Counted from the stretch's first letter, positions 12,288 through 22,326 are shown. The stretch is 64,000 bases of DNA from Morinoia aosen (GCA_030386875.1 CM059575.1:43368859-43432858); one strand, 5' to 3'. The notes: generated by a model not told the origin, from the letters alone. A program made the numbers and translations.

Positions 12288-13790
12288 TAAGTGGTGGCCA
12301 GCGTATGTTGCGATTCGAACTCACATTCGCATAAGTGTTACCTGAAGATCAAGTTCTCCGTGAAGATAGTTTTGAACAGTGTAAAATCCAAATGTGTTCA
12401 AGCGAAAACAACCAGCTCTGGCAACCTGAAGAAACAGTCATTGTGTTTGGAATCATCGTCTCTAAAGAATTGTTGACGGAAGCTTACTGTAGATTTACAG
12501 TATTTCTTAATTTATACTCACCCCTGCGTACAAAAATTTTGGTCTACGAGTGTGAAAACGACACTATCGAACTCGTTTTTCAAGTCAGAATTGCAGCGTT
12601 CCCAGCGGCAACCATTGAGTGAATTTTACATCTACAAGAAGTGAATTCAACATCTACAAGTAGTAAGAAAAATTTAATTTGTGTGAGATAAATTACTACG
12701 ATTGCACCAAAAACAGTAGCAGTGACTGTAGCAGTGAAGTGACACGTACTTTCAGTTTACAAGTGTAAATTCTGCAACGTGGTGCACAGTATAAACGCAG
12801 TATAATCTTGCTGTACCAGCTGACAGCATCACAGCATCACAGCATCCCATCATTGCTGCAGGAGACGCTGTCAGCGTGTTCGCGTGTTCAGCGTGTCAGC
12901 GTGTTCGGCTGTCTTCAGTGTTCACAGTTAAGTCTTCTGTGGAAAATTTTTTTTTTCTCTCTTTGTTTAGTGCTACCTCGCTCTTTCCCGGGCAGCTAGT
13001 CTTTTTTGTTGCACTTATTGCCGTGGTTTTTTTTTACCACGCCCGCTTCCTGAGTAGCTGTGCAATCGCTGAGCCGCAGTAGGGATCAGTGGCACTCTGA
13101 ACGTTGTGTGAGAGACACGTAGGTCCAACGAATCTGGAACGTAGCTGGTTACCAACTTTTAACGCGATTTGCATCGTAAGTTTCAAATTTTCTTTGCCAT
13201 TTGAATAGGAGTGTTAGTAGAAGTGTGTGATTCACCTTGTTTTCAATTTTTGAAGCTTTAATGTGATAGAATTTCACGTTCTTTGCTGTGGAGGAGCAAT
13301 ATTTTTTTTTTAACGACTTGTCGTAAGCCTCAGCATTCACGAGCACTCTGCACGTTTTATTGAGAAGTCACAAAGATTTGCACTGATTGTAGTGTTTGAA
13401 AGTGCCACTATTTACTGAATTTAATTGGAAGTATTGGTTACGTAATTTTATTACCGTTATTGGTGACTAGAGATTAACGCTATTTCATTTTCTATGTAGT
13501 TTGTACGTATTAGAAGTGTTTTATTGATTCCGAGCTACTATATGTGATTATTAATTCAAGTGGGATTATTAATTTTTTTTGTCGTTCTTCAAGGTGTGTC
13601 TTTAATTAATTTTTGGGTGTTCTAAATGCAATTACGGTGTTTATTATCATTTTAACTGGTTTTAGGGTGTTTATTATCATTCGCGGAGTCTGATATTAAT
13701 TTTTGAATGAATTTTCAGTAGATTCTGATATTGAATTGTTGAATTTTAGTGAAAAAGGGAATTTTTCAATGGGTTAAGGCAATACGACAC
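12288..13790 (+). promoter_or_regulatory. Gypsy leader with putative primer-binding site and splice donor
   Basis: This 1.5-kb untranslated leader contains no convincing ORF. The primer-binding site should begin within a few bases of the LTR, in TAAGTGGTGGCCAGCG (12288-12303), but I could not assign a tRNA. A GTAAGT at 13176-13181 is a candidate splice donor for a subgenomic RNA that would pair with the acceptor at 20235. That pairing is inference. Confidence 0.5.
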
Positions 13791-15257
13791 ATGTCGGATT
13801 TTTATGATTCTTTGGACAGTGAAGACGAAGCAATTCGAACTAAACCCACGGTAACTAGATACGGACGAGTCAGTACTCCAAGAGTGACTACTGAGACAGA
13901 AATTAGCAGAATGACGACCCCACAGGGAGCGACCGCTGGACCTAGTCCTAGTGCTGGACCGAGTAACGTTAACGCGACGCAACTTGCACGTGATATTGCT
14001 GCTAACATGAATGTCCAACCTATGGGAACGATTATGACTAATGCGGAGCTTCCTACGTTCCGTGGAAGACGCCGTTTGCATGATGGAGAGTTCCTAGAGA
14101 ATAAGACATTTTCGACACATATACAAAATCTTAAGGCTTATTTGAGTTTGTTGCCAGATGCCACCAGTGATGAGCGTAGAAATGAATTTTTAGTACGATC
14201 TGCAAACAAGAACGTCGGCGACTTCAATAGTGTAGTAACTAAGCTAGTTAACGCCGACTTAAATTATTCCTTCGATCAGGTCGTTCAGATACTTGAGGAC
14301 ATTTACGTTTCGAGGGGAGAGAAGAGTATCCATGCATTGGCTTGCGATCTAAACGAGTTAAAATTGGTTAAAAATAATGCACTTGCTGCTCAGATCGTGA
14401 GCGCGTTTTCGAAAATAAGGAAGCTAACCGAGAGTATTCTTAATTCAAACTCGTTAGGGTGGCAGCGCCACAGTTATTTCCAAAACTGCACGACTCAGGC
14501 TGAGTTAAAAAAATTTGTAGGCGACAGCATGTCGTACAGTCTAGCCTTATCAATTTTAGGTCCACTTTTTGATGAGTCGTTCGCTAGGAAAATTTTTGAA
14601 ACACAATTTTCCACTGCGGAGGAGTTGTTGGCTAAGTTAATTTCCGCAGTGCGAAGTCAAAGCGAGTCTAAGAAAATTCTCGCACAAAAGTATCAGGTCA
14701 GACAGGACAGTGAGAGTTATGTAGGTGAAGTGACTAGTGAAGTCGAGGAAGTTTTGGAAGAGCAAGATCAATTCCAGGAGCACGAAGTGTACTACGGAGG
14801 TGTCGGAAATTATCGTAGGAATTTTCGATCAGGGATGAGGAGGATTGTTCCTAGACCTTGGCTAAATAGAGGACGAAGTAGAGGCAGAGAGTTTAACAGT
14901 TATGTAGGAGATAGAGGGCATGGTTCCTTAGAATGTAACTGGGTTAAATCAGATAGCGGTAGTTCTGGGGTTGTAGGAAATTCCGGAGGAAATTCGGGCA
15001 CGAAAAAGCCCGGGTTCCCGTACTGTAACTCCTGTTCGATGGTAGGGCACTTTGAGTGCCGACCTCAAAGAGGTCAAGTTCAAGGAGGTCAGAGAGGATG
15101 TTTTGCCTGCGGCGGAACTCACGTAGTAAAGAACTGTAGAGCGAGCGGTTCGGAGATCCGTAACTATAGGGCGTATTTACGCGGCAGAGGTAGTACGAAC
15201 CGTGGCCAAAATGAAGTTCATTGGGCGGAGAGCAAGTCAAGCGATTTTTTAAACTAG
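13791..15257 (+). CDS. gag: Gag polyprotein of Gypsy element
   Basis: 488 codons from the first in-frame ATG (MSDFYDSLD); the frame opens at 13749 with no earlier ATG. It forms the capsid/nucleocapsid of the retrotransposon particle. The N-terminal 80 residues are acidic, then Pro/Ser-rich. The central part (about residues 85-300) is helical, as in capsid regions. An Arg/Gly-rich segment (about 350-390) follows. Two cysteine/histidine clusters lie near the C-terminus: CX2CX4HX2C near residue 410 and CX2CX3HX4C at about residue 437. Both deviate from the standard CX2CX4HX4C knuckle spacing. The 3-prime end overlaps the pol frame by 43 nt, with slippery heptamers just before the TAG stop. The ORF is intact. 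Confidence 0.92.
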   Translation: MSDFYDSLDSEDEAIRTKPTVTRYGRVSTPRVTTETEISRMTTPQGATAGPSPSAGPSNVNATQLARDIAANMNVQPMGTIMTNAELPTFRGRRRLHDGEFLENKTFSTHIQNLKAYLSLLPDATSDERRNEFLVRSANKNVGDFNSVVTKLVNADLNYSFDQVVQILEDIYVSRGEKSIHALACDLNELKLVKNNALAAQIVSAFSKIRKLTESILNSNSLGWQRHSYFQNCTTQAELKKFVGDSMSYSLALSILGPLFDESFARKIFETQFSTAEELLAKLISAVRSQSESKKILAQKYQVRQDSESYVGEVTSEVEEVLEEQDQFQEHEVYYGGVGNYRRNFRSGMRRIVPRPWLNRGRSRGREFNSYVGDRGHGSLECNWVKSDSGSSGVVGNSGGNSGTKKPGFPYCNSCSMVGHFECRPQRGQVQGGQRGCFACGGTHVVKNCRASGSEIRNYRAYLRGRGSTNRGQNEVHWAESKSSDFLN

Positions 15258-18200
15258 GTGAAGGTAGTAAGGAGGATTTGAAACAGATTGAGCCCGAGTT
15301 AATTAGCGGTACCAAACTCGTTAAACTGGAGACCGTGGCAATTCCAGATACCACCGAAATAACCAAATCGTACGTTGACCCTGTGTTTAACTGTAAAAAT
15401 AGATATAGTTTATTACAAGAAGAAGAGCTTGAAAATGACCATTGTCAAGGCAAAACGGTGGAATCATATTTTTCTGTGTCCGTTGTAAAGAATGTTGATA
15501 AAAATTCTGGATTAGTGTCATTTAAGGAGTGCAACAAGCCGACTATAATTATTCGAAATAACGATCAGTATCTGAATGCCTTAATTGACAGTGGATCGGA
15601 GAAGTGCCTTATTAGTTACAGACAGATTAAAAATTTGAGTGATGAAGTCAAGCCGAGTAAATTAAGAGTCAAGGGAATAAGCGGAAAAAGCGACGTGACC
15701 GGTGAGGTAGAGTTATCCATTAAAATCCCGGGCACAAGTAAAGTAATTAAAACAAGTGCACTTATTGTTCGTGAAGCGAAATTTAATTATGATTTAATTC
15801 TAGGTCGTGACGTCTTAAAAGACGCCGTAATAAACTTCAGAGAGAAGGAACTTCTTTGGAATAATGTTGCAATTCCTTTTCAAGATCTAAATGTGGAACC
15901 TCTGTTAAGCAGAGAAGCTGTAATGCAAAAAATAGTGAAGAGTGATTGTCTATTATCAGAGATTGCGGTCGCCAGAAAGACCAAGAGTCAATTAAAAAAT
16001 GATGACTGCGGCAGAAACAATGCTGACTGCAGGAGAGAAAATGCTGACTGCAGGACAATGAGAGCTGAGGTAGCTCAGAGACAGAGCATGAGAGCTGCGG
16101 TAGCTCAGGCACAGACAATGAGAAGAAAACAATTAATTGTTCATTGTAATCAGGCTGAAGTACCTGGTAATTCGCTTAACGTTGTTTATGGGTTCATTAG
16201 GAAACCAATTGTAGGAGAATATATGGTTCTCAAAAGATGTTTTGACAATGGTGCTTTAATAGCTGACTCAATTGTGCAAGTAAATGAAGACGGTGTGGTA
16301 CCAGTCATGATTCTAAATGCTAACGAGGAGACGTTGTACTTCTCTGAGAACACGATGCTATGCAACGTGGAATTGATAAAATATAATGATATTGAGAGCG
16401 AAATGTATTTAACAAGTGTTGACACAGCGCTCAGAGATGCGTGTGAGGTTGAAGTAAATTTTGTTGCGGGGTCAGATACGATGGAAGTTAAATCGACATG
16501 TGGCGGAAGGAATGCCATAGTTGATAGGAAACTTTGTTCGGAAGCTGATACTCGTGGCAGAGGTGCAATTTCTGTTGATATTGTTGATAATAAGAAGTTA
16601 GAATCGAGTGGAGAAGGTGGAGAAAAGGAGTTAAGACGTGACTTAAGGGTAAATGATATTTCCTGTAATGAAGAAGACATTCAATTACCTTTAGTTAATT
16701 TGTTAAATAAATTCCGTGACGTAGTAACGTTGGAGGGAGAAAAAATAGGTGTAACCAACATTTTGAAGCATCATATTCAGTTGAAGACTGATGCGCCCGT
16801 GTTAAATTTAGCTCCCTACCGCATACCTCATAAGTACCAAGAAGAGGTAATGAGAATAACTAACGACATGCTCGATCAGGGAATAATAGAGGAATCGTCA
16901 TCTGATTTTAATTTCCCTGTCATTGTAGTTAAAAAGAAGTCAGGCGATTTACGGCCCGTTATCGACTTTCGTGCTTTGAATAAAGTGTTAATTAAACATT
17001 CATATCCCATTCCCCGCATTGACGATATCCTAGCAACGTTAGGAGGTAACACGTGGTTCTCTAACCTTGATTTGCGCAGTGCATTCCATCAAATTGAATT
17101 AGAAAAAGAGAGTAGAAAGTACACGGCATTTAGCGTAAATTACCGCAAGTACCACTTCTGCCGGGTACCCTTCGGTCTTTCTACCTCGCCTGGAATATTC
17201 CAACGAGTTATGACATCTGCTCTTGCACCCATTCTGGGTAAACTAGCCTTCGTCTTCCTAGACGATATATTGGTATTCTCGAAAAACAAGGATCAGCACC
17301 TGGCTGATATAGAAATTGTCCTTAAAATGCTGCGGTCCGGTAAATTATCCCTAAAGCTTGAGAAATGCCATTTCTTCAAGAAAGAGCTCGAATATCTGGG
17401 CCATATAATTGCCGCAGATGGAATTAAATGTAAATATTCAAAAAAATTACAAGAATGCCGAGCGCCAACCAATGTTAAAGAATTACAACAGTTTTTAGGT
17501 TTAGCGAATTATTTCCGCAGTTTCCTACCAAATTTTGCGGAGATAGCAAGTCCCTTGTATACTCTTTTGAGAAAAAATGTAGTTTATACTTGGACTGCCG
17601 AATGTCAAAAAAGTTTTGAGTTTATGAAATCTCTATTGACTTCTGACACAGTTCTGAGACATCCCGACTATACTAAAGACTTCCATGTTTTCACAGACGC
17701 TTCCAATTCAGGAATTGGTGCTGTTTTAATGCAAGCAGATGATTCAAGCGACAAAATTTTAAGACCCATAGCTTACTATAGTAAAAATTTAAACTCCAGC
17801 CAGCGTCGATACGCGACTACGAAAAAAGAATTCTACGCGATACACGCTGCCTTAAAACATTTTAGATACTTAATTACAGGGTATACGGTTCGCGTCTACA
17901 CCGACCACCGCCCTCTTGCACCACTGTTTAATAAAAAATTACCAGACGATACCAGTATGTCACGCTGGTGCATTAATGTAAACTCCTATGACCCAGTGGT
18001 TAAATACCTTCCTGGTAAGGAAAACATTGTGGCTGACTATTTGAGCAGATTACCTATTAATAACGAGAAAATAAATCTTAAAGAACTAAATTCTTGTGAC
18101 GATTTGGAATCAGAGTTTGAATCAGAAGTTTGCATTGCAGAGACACGTGCACGGAAGCGACAGACGCACGCCCGCATGACGACCGACGAGGCAGATGACC

Positions 18201-19522
18201 TGCCGGTTAGAGACAGTCTTGACCGAGACAAACACGCTTGTCCCAAGCTGCTTAGTTACGTACCAACTGAAGCTGAGATATCTTGGACGATTAAGGAATT
18301 TATCGACGAACAAAACAACGATGCTTTCTGTATAGAGATTAAGAATGCTTTGTTGCATGACAGTGTTTCGACTATTCCTGACTTAGATAAATTTTTAATG
18401 TTAAATAATATTCTTTATAGACGTAGAGAAATTGATAATCGACCGAGTACAATTTTGACTGCAGTTGTTCCTAATTCATTAATGAGTAAAGCTATCCTAG
18501 CGATACAGAGTTTGTATCACGTAGATCACAAGCATACTTTGTTCAAATTTAAGTTGAAATATTGGAATCAATTAGAGAAAACAATTGTGCGCAAATTTGT
18601 TCAGCATTGCGAGGTGTGTAAAATTATTAAAGCAAGACCTTCAGTTCCAATCAAAATTTTAACAGCTCCAATAGCTACAAAACCTTTCGAAGTTGTATCA
18701 ATTGATTTGCTTGGGCCACTTAAAGTAACTGATAATGGGAATAAATATATTCTTGTTGTGATTGACCTGTTTTCAAGGTTTTGTCGTTTATATGCAATTT
18801 CAAATCGAAATACAGAAACAGTGTTTTCTTGCTTAAGCAACTGTTTCTCGCTACTCGGGTACCCTAAGACGCTCATTTCAGATAATGCTTATGAGTTTAA
18901 ATCGGTGGCTCTCAAACAATTTGCAAAATTACATGCCATTTCAAAAAGAGAAGTTTTGGCTTACAGCCCACATTCTAATGCAATTGTGGAGCGCAACAAT
19001 AAAAAAATTACGAATCTGTTGAAACTTTATATTAATACACTTGTTAATGTAGAGTGGGACCAATTATTGGAAGTAGTAGAAAATGCCTTGAATAATTCTT
19101 TAAATTCTACTATTGGCGAAACACCAAGCTATGTAATGTTCAATCGCGATACGTGTGCATATTATCAGTCTGAGAGTTTCGATTCAGTCATTTACAGTTT
19201 TGAGGAAGAAATAGATTTAGTGAATATTAGAGCTAGAGAAGCCGTTCGAACAGTAGAAAATATACGAAATTTAATTATTAACAACACAACAGAGCGAAAT
19301 CTCTATAGAAACCTTAAGCGGCGCAATAAGGATATTCAAGTTGGTGATAGAGTACTTTTAAGGAATCATAACAAGACCCATAAATTGGAACTAACTTGGA
19401 TTGGGCCTGCGGTCGTCCAAAAGGTTAAACGTAATTACGCTGATATTAAAATTGGATCTAAAATCGTTAGAAGTAACCTTAATCATCTTTTACCGCTCAA
19501 AAAGGTAAAATCTGTGAGTTAA
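15215..19522 (+). CDS. pol: Pol polyprotein (PR-RT-RNase H-IN), frameshift-expressed
   Basis: The open frame starts after a TGA at 15212-15214 with no early ATG, in the -1 frame relative to gag, so it must be made as Gag-Pol by frameshifting. Numbering residues from 15221: protease DSG at 123; RT with D617 in LDLRSAFHQIE and the catalytic FLDD at 681-682; RNase H with HVFTDAS (D826) and a DHRPL segment; integrase HHCC zinc finger near 1100-1130; integrase triad D1162, D1221, E1257 (D-D-35-E), with SDNAYEF and VERNNK motifs. A basic C-terminus contains WIGPAVVQKV, a GPY/F-like module. Between protease and RT lies a short repetitive Cys/Arg/Met segment (about 265-305). All catalytic residues are present and no internal stop occurs, so it is probably functional. 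Confidence 0.94.
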   Translation, partial: SSLGGEQVKRFFKLGEGSKEDLKQIEPELISGTKLVKLETVAIPDTTEITKSYVDPVFNCKNRYSLLQEEELENDHCQGKTVESYFSVSVVKNVDKNSGLVSFKECNKPTIIIRNNDQYLNALIDSGSEKCLISYRQIKNLSDEVKPSKLRVKGISGKSDVTGEVELSIKIPGTSKVIKTSALIVREAKFNYDLILGRDVLKDAVINFREKELLWNNVAIPFQDLNVEPLLSREAVMQKIVKSDCLLSEIAVARKTKSQLKNDDCGRNNADCRRENADCRTMRAEVAQRQSMRAAVAQAQTMRRKQLIVHCNQAEVPGNSLNVVYGFIRKPIVGEYMVLKRCFDNGALIADSIVQVNEDGVVPVMILNANEETLYFSENTMLCNVELIKYNDIESEMYLTSVDTALRDACEVEVNFVAGSDTMEVKSTCGGRNAIVDRKLCSEADTRGRGAISVDIVDNKKLESSGEGGEKELRRDLRVNDISCNEEDIQLPLVNLLNKFRDVVTLEGEKIGVTNILKHHIQLKTDAPVLNLAPYRIPHKYQEEVMRITNDMLDQGIIEESSSDFNFPVIVVKKKSGDLRPVIDFRALNKVLIKHSYPIPRIDDILATLGGNTWFSNLDLRSAFHQIELEKESRKYTAFSVNYRKYHFCRVPFGLSTSPGIFQRVMTSALAPILGKLAFVFLDDILVFSKNKDQHLADIEIVLKMLRSGKLSLKLEKCHFFKKELEYLGHIIAADGIKCKYSKKLQECRAPTNVKELQQFLGLANYFRSFLPNFAEIASPLYTLLRKNVVYTWTAECQKSFEFMKSLLTSDTVLRHPDYTKDFHVFTDASNSGIGAVLMQADDSSDKILRPIAYYSKNLNSSQRRYATTKKEFYAIHAALKHFRYLITGYTVRVYTDHRPLAPLFNKKLPDDTSMSRWCINVNSYDPVVKYLPGKENIVADYLSRLPINNEKINLKELNSCDDLESEFESEVCIAETRARKRQTHARMTTDEADDLPVRDSLDRDKHACPKLLSYVPTEAEISWTIKEFIDEQNNDAFCIEIKNALLHDSVSTIPDLDKFLMLNNILYRRREIDNRPSTILTAVVPNSLMSKAILAIQSLYHVDHKHTLFKFKLKYWNQLEKTIVRKFVQHCEVCKIIKARPSVPIKILTAPIATKPFEVVSIDLLGPLKVTDNGNKYILVVIDLFSRFCRLYAISNRNTETVFSCLSNCFSLLGYPKTLISDNAYEFKSVALKQFAKLHAISKREVLAYSPHSNAIVERNNKKITNLLKLYINTLVNVEWDQLLEVVENALNNSLNSTIGETPSYVMFNRDTCAYYQSESFDSVIYSFEEEIDLVNIRAREAVRTVENIRNLIINNTTERNLYRNLKRRNKDIQVGDRVLLRNHNKTHKLELTWIGPAVVQKVKRNYADIKIGSKIVRSNLNHLLPLKKVKSVS
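15245..15257 (+). promoter_or_regulatory. -1 ribosomal frameshift site, two overlapping heptamers
   Basis: In the gag frame GAT TTT TTA AAC TAG, both T TTT TTA (15245-15251) and T TTA AAC (15248-15254) fit X XXY YYZ in the zero frame, directly before the gag stop. Both are well-known slippery sequences of -1 frameshifting in retroviruses and coronaviruses. Pol is open in the -1 frame across this point. I did not identify a definite downstream pseudoknot. Confidence 0.85.
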
Positions 19523-19627
19523 AAAGACGAATTCATTGGACTATGTGACGTGATAACTAATCGACGAGTAATATTACCCTTTTACCATTTTTTAACCTCT
19601 TACCGTAGTTACCGTTGTTTATCAATA

Positions 19628-19768
19628 ATGTTAAGGAATATAATCATAATTTTAGAAGCATTTTTTTTCGCTATATGCAATATGCTTGCGTTTATATTAA
19701 TCTCAGTAATCAATGCGTTGTATTTTTATATGTTAATCTTAATGTTGCTTTATGCTCAAGTAACTTGA
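19628..19768 (+). CDS. Small hydrophobic ORF downstream of pol (46 aa)
   Basis: It starts at an ATG about 105 nt after the pol stop. Nearly the whole product is hydrophobic: an Ile/Leu/Phe-rich stretch (MLRNIIIILEAFFFAICN), then a second one ending YMLILMLLYAQVT. That is enough for one long or two short membrane segments. I do not recognise a family. It is the first of four short membrane-type ORFs in the position env would occupy. AT-rich DNA easily encodes hydrophobic peptides, so this could be chance. Confidence 0.3.
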   Translation: MLRNIIIILEAFFFAICNMLAFILISVINALYFYMLILMLLYAQVT

Positions 19769-19894
19769 TGTAAATGTTAGACATTTACCCCAGAGGAATT
19801 TGTACTGTCTCGTCTAGCTGTCGCTAAGACGTTTCATTAAATTTTTAATTGAATTCACTCAGACATCCGTTTTGCTAAATTGACAGTTTTAATC

Positions 19895-20266
19895 ATGAAC
19901 GGATGCGACGACGTCGAAGTGCAAATAGCTGAGGTTGCTGTTCACCTTGCGAGACGGGTTGTTTTGACACTGCGGACTTGCACCGCAGTGCTATTTTTGT
20001 TCCGTCGGAATGTCCGGCGATCAGCAAATTCAGATTGCATTCGTGAGAAAGGTGTATTGTCACCGGATACAATTTTTTTTCAATACGAGCAGCGTTTATT
20101 CTCTTTATGCGAGATTTATCGTGGTTGTTTAATGGCTGTTGTCAGGCAACCGAGATCTGATACCAAATTATATGTTGTATTTATTTTTATTTTTGTAACG
20201 GCCATGCTAATATTTTCTGTATCTGTTCCTTGCAGCGCATGCGCGGGACGAATCATCGATGGCTGA
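19895..20266 (+). CDS. Putative single-pass membrane protein downstream of pol (123 aa)
   Basis: From the ATG at 19895 (MNGCDDVEV) the frame is open for 123 codons. The N-terminal part has an amphipathic, Arg-containing region. A strong hydrophobic C-terminal segment (about residues 95-115, YVVFIFIFVTAMLIFSVSV) is followed by Cys residues. It overlaps the next ORF by 8 nt. I see no fusion peptide, furin-type site or envelope motif, so I do not call it env. The element otherwise looks intact, so an open frame of this length here may be selected. A product of unknown function is the honest call. Confidence 0.45.
   Translation: MNGCDDVEVQIAEVAVHLARRVVLTLRTCTAVLFLFRRNVRRSANSDCIREKGVLSPDTIFFQYEQRLFSLCEIYRGCLMAVVRQPRSDTKLYVVFIFIFVTAMLIFSVSVPCSACAGRIIDG
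20213..20235 (+). promoter_or_regulatory. Candidate 3-prime splice acceptor
   Basis: A pyrimidine-rich run ending in TGTTCCTTGCAG places an AG at 20234-20235, only 4 and 24 nt upstream of ATGs at 20239 and 20259. In LTR elements with a third ORF, that ORF is usually expressed from a spliced subgenomic RNA. The placement fits such use. No transcript evidence is available. Confidence 0.45.
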
Positions 20267-20489
20267 AGCGTTCGAGGGCGAGGCTGTCGCGGGTGCGGCG
20301 ACGACCTTCGCTGGAAATGACGAATTTTTGGTCATCTGCACGTCAATGGCGTTTGACCAGAAGTTCAATAACATGGAGATCGCGCTGATAGCGATCCTCA
20401 TCCTATTGTCGACATTAGGACTCGCCATGATCCTTCATAGACTTCATAGGAGATCAACGGTTTTACTTAGTCTGCGAGATGAACACTAA
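20259..20489 (+). CDS. Putative small membrane protein (76 aa)
   Basis: It starts MAEAFEGEAVAGAA at an ATG just after the candidate splice acceptor. An acidic, Ala/Gly-rich N-terminus is followed by one clear transmembrane segment (about residues 45-62, IALIAILILLSTLGLAMIL) and a basic tail beginning HRLHRR. The small-acidic-TM-basic layout suggests an N-out single-pass protein. The alternative ATG at 20239 opens a different, Arg-rich frame of 49 codons. No family was recognised. GC content is locally higher than in the surrounding element. Confidence 0.45.
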   Translation: MAEAFEGEAVAGAATTFAGNDEFLVICTSMAFDQKFNNMEIALIAILILLSTLGLAMILHRLHRRSTVLLSLRDEH

Positions 20490-20945
20490 TGAGCTGGGGT
20501 GATAAGCTTGCCAACGTGAAAATGATTTATTTCAAATTATTTAGGAAAGAAAATTTAATTGAAATTGGAAAAGTTATTTGAAAAAAGGCGCGCAGTGAAA
20601 TAGAAATTAAATGCGCGCAGTGATAAATTTAAACCTATGAGTTAATTTTAAGTTGATTATTTTTTCATGATGACGCGTTCCTGCTTAAGATGTTAATTAA
20701 GGAATTTCATTATTTATTTTGGGTGTTAGACGTTTGATATTTCTAATTTTAATGTTTCTAAAAGGAAACAATCGAAACACGAAAATTTCTTTTCCCTAAT
20801 GGTATTTAAAATTTTATTGCGATTAATTTATTTAATGTGTAAATTATTTCTAATAAGGGTTATTGCGAAATAGGAAATTATTTGCGATCATGTAGGATGT
20901 TGTTTTATTTTTCGGTCTTCCGTGCATTATTTTTATCAATATGAA

Positions 20946-21080
20946 ATGGCGTTTGACTATTTGATCCTTACGACGTTCTTCATGGCTGTCAACGTGCAGT
21001 TTATTTATATGCACGGTAAGTCAGCAGCCTTGCTCGTTGCTTGTGCCCTTTGCTTAGCTTGTATGCTTTCTAATTATTAA
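20946..21080 (+). CDS. Small hydrophobic ORF (44 aa)
   Basis: It starts ATGGCGTTTGAC and encodes MAFDYLILTTFFMAVNVQF, a short polar gap (MHGKS), then AALLVACALCLACML. This is a two-hydrophobic-helix hairpin pattern. It is the fourth short hydrophobic frame between pol and the 3-prime LTR. No homologue was recognised. Chance cannot be excluded. Confidence 0.25.
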   Translation: MAFDYLILTTFFMAVNVQFIYMHGKSAALLVACALCLACMLSNY

Positions 21081-21475
21081 GGTTTGATTTCTTTACATGC
21101 ATTATTTTTTGTTAGGAGTGTGTTAAACTTGAATTTTTGCCTGCAATTTCGTTTGGATGGTTGTGGTAAATTGGTGATATGGTTTTTTTACCAAGGAAGG
21201 AGTTTAAACATTTTATTTGAAAGTATTCATAGAGAACGTTTTGGGTTATCGTATGTTTTTTTTTCTTTCTTGAAATTAACTATCTAACTAATTTATTTTG
21301 GTGATTCTATCCGTGACGTATTTTTTTTTTAATTTTTTTTCCTGAGGATGTATTAAAATTAATTTTTAATCTTTTGTTGGGTGATTGCGGTAACGTGTTT
21401 TGATTTGTTGTGGAAATATTAGACCATGCTCTTTTAGAGGCGCGGGGTAAAAGTATTAACGGTTCCTTCCTTTAA

Positions 21476-22326
21476 GGAGAGCGTCCCCCATACGGACTTT
21501 TTTCTTTATTATTGAACCTAGAACAATGAAATTTGATATACTGATAGGAAATTGAATTTGGAATCGTTTTTGCTTGGAGCAAAAGTTCAATTTTCTTGAA
21601 AAGAAAATATGAAATCGAAGAAAACGAAGTTTGAAGGGGGGGGTTTCAAAAATCTTCTCCTCCTACAGTTTTTGAGCTACAGAGATGATTTTGGTATCAA
21701 TGAATGCGGAAAGACACAAGCTTTTATGGATGCTAAAATTCATTCCAAAATTATTTATTGCTCATGAGTTATGACGTCATAAATTTTTACATTTCCGAAA
21801 AAGGGCATTTTTTTCCTATTTTTACACTTTTTCATATTGAAAATGTGAATTTGAGGAAACGAATTTTAGCATCCATAAAAGCCCGCGTCTTCCCGCATTT
21901 AATGATACCAAAACCATCACTGTAGCTCAAAAACTGTAGGAGGAGAAGCATTTTGAAACCCCAAAAACCATTGTTTACATTATAAGCAAAACAAAGAAAC
22001 ATAAACAATACAAATAAAAACTTTTTTAAAATTTTTGGTTCAAGTTAGACCCCTGAAATCATTATAGAGTAATCCAGAGACATAGGAGATGACATAGCAA
22101 CTTTGCGCCGTGAAGAAAGTGCCATAAGGGAGGTGTAACATGATAAAATACAACTTCCCCCTCCCCTCCCCCCCATTCTTCAAATCCCCGTAGCGGGCGA
22201 ACGAGTGAACGTACGAGTCTCATTTTTTCACAGGATGTACCTGACCCTTACACTTCTTATAGCGGCCAAAATCCCAGTTTCGCAAGAAATCTCCAAAACA
22301 TGGGGTGCAGAAGGGAGACGCTCTCC
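21476..22326. mobile_element. TTAA-flanked fold-back/MITE inside the Gypsy element
   Basis: An 851-bp insertion is flanked by TTAA at 21472-21475 and 22327-22330. Its ends form an inverted repeat (GGAGAGCGTCCCCC against the reverse complement of GGGAGACGCTCTCC). An inner inverted repeat pairs about 21645-21760 with about 21850-21965, sharing the CTCCTCCTACAGTTTTTGAG segment and a GCATCCATAAAAG-like segment. No ORF of note is present. TTAA duplication is typical of piggyBac-type transposition, although the ends do not start with the CCC expected for many piggyBac elements. It is non-autonomous. Confidence 0.75.

Noticed and set aside
13746-14081. 111-codon frame antisense to gag
   Set aside because: It lies fully opposite the intact gag frame, has no domain, and the codon pattern is explained by the sense gene.
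16186-16680. 164-codon frame antisense to pol
   Set aside because: Low-complexity Ser/Leu shadow of the intact pol frame.
19895-20266. Classical envelope gene in the young Gypsy
   Set aside because: Only 123 codons, with no cleavage site, fusion peptide or cysteine pattern of known envelope proteins.
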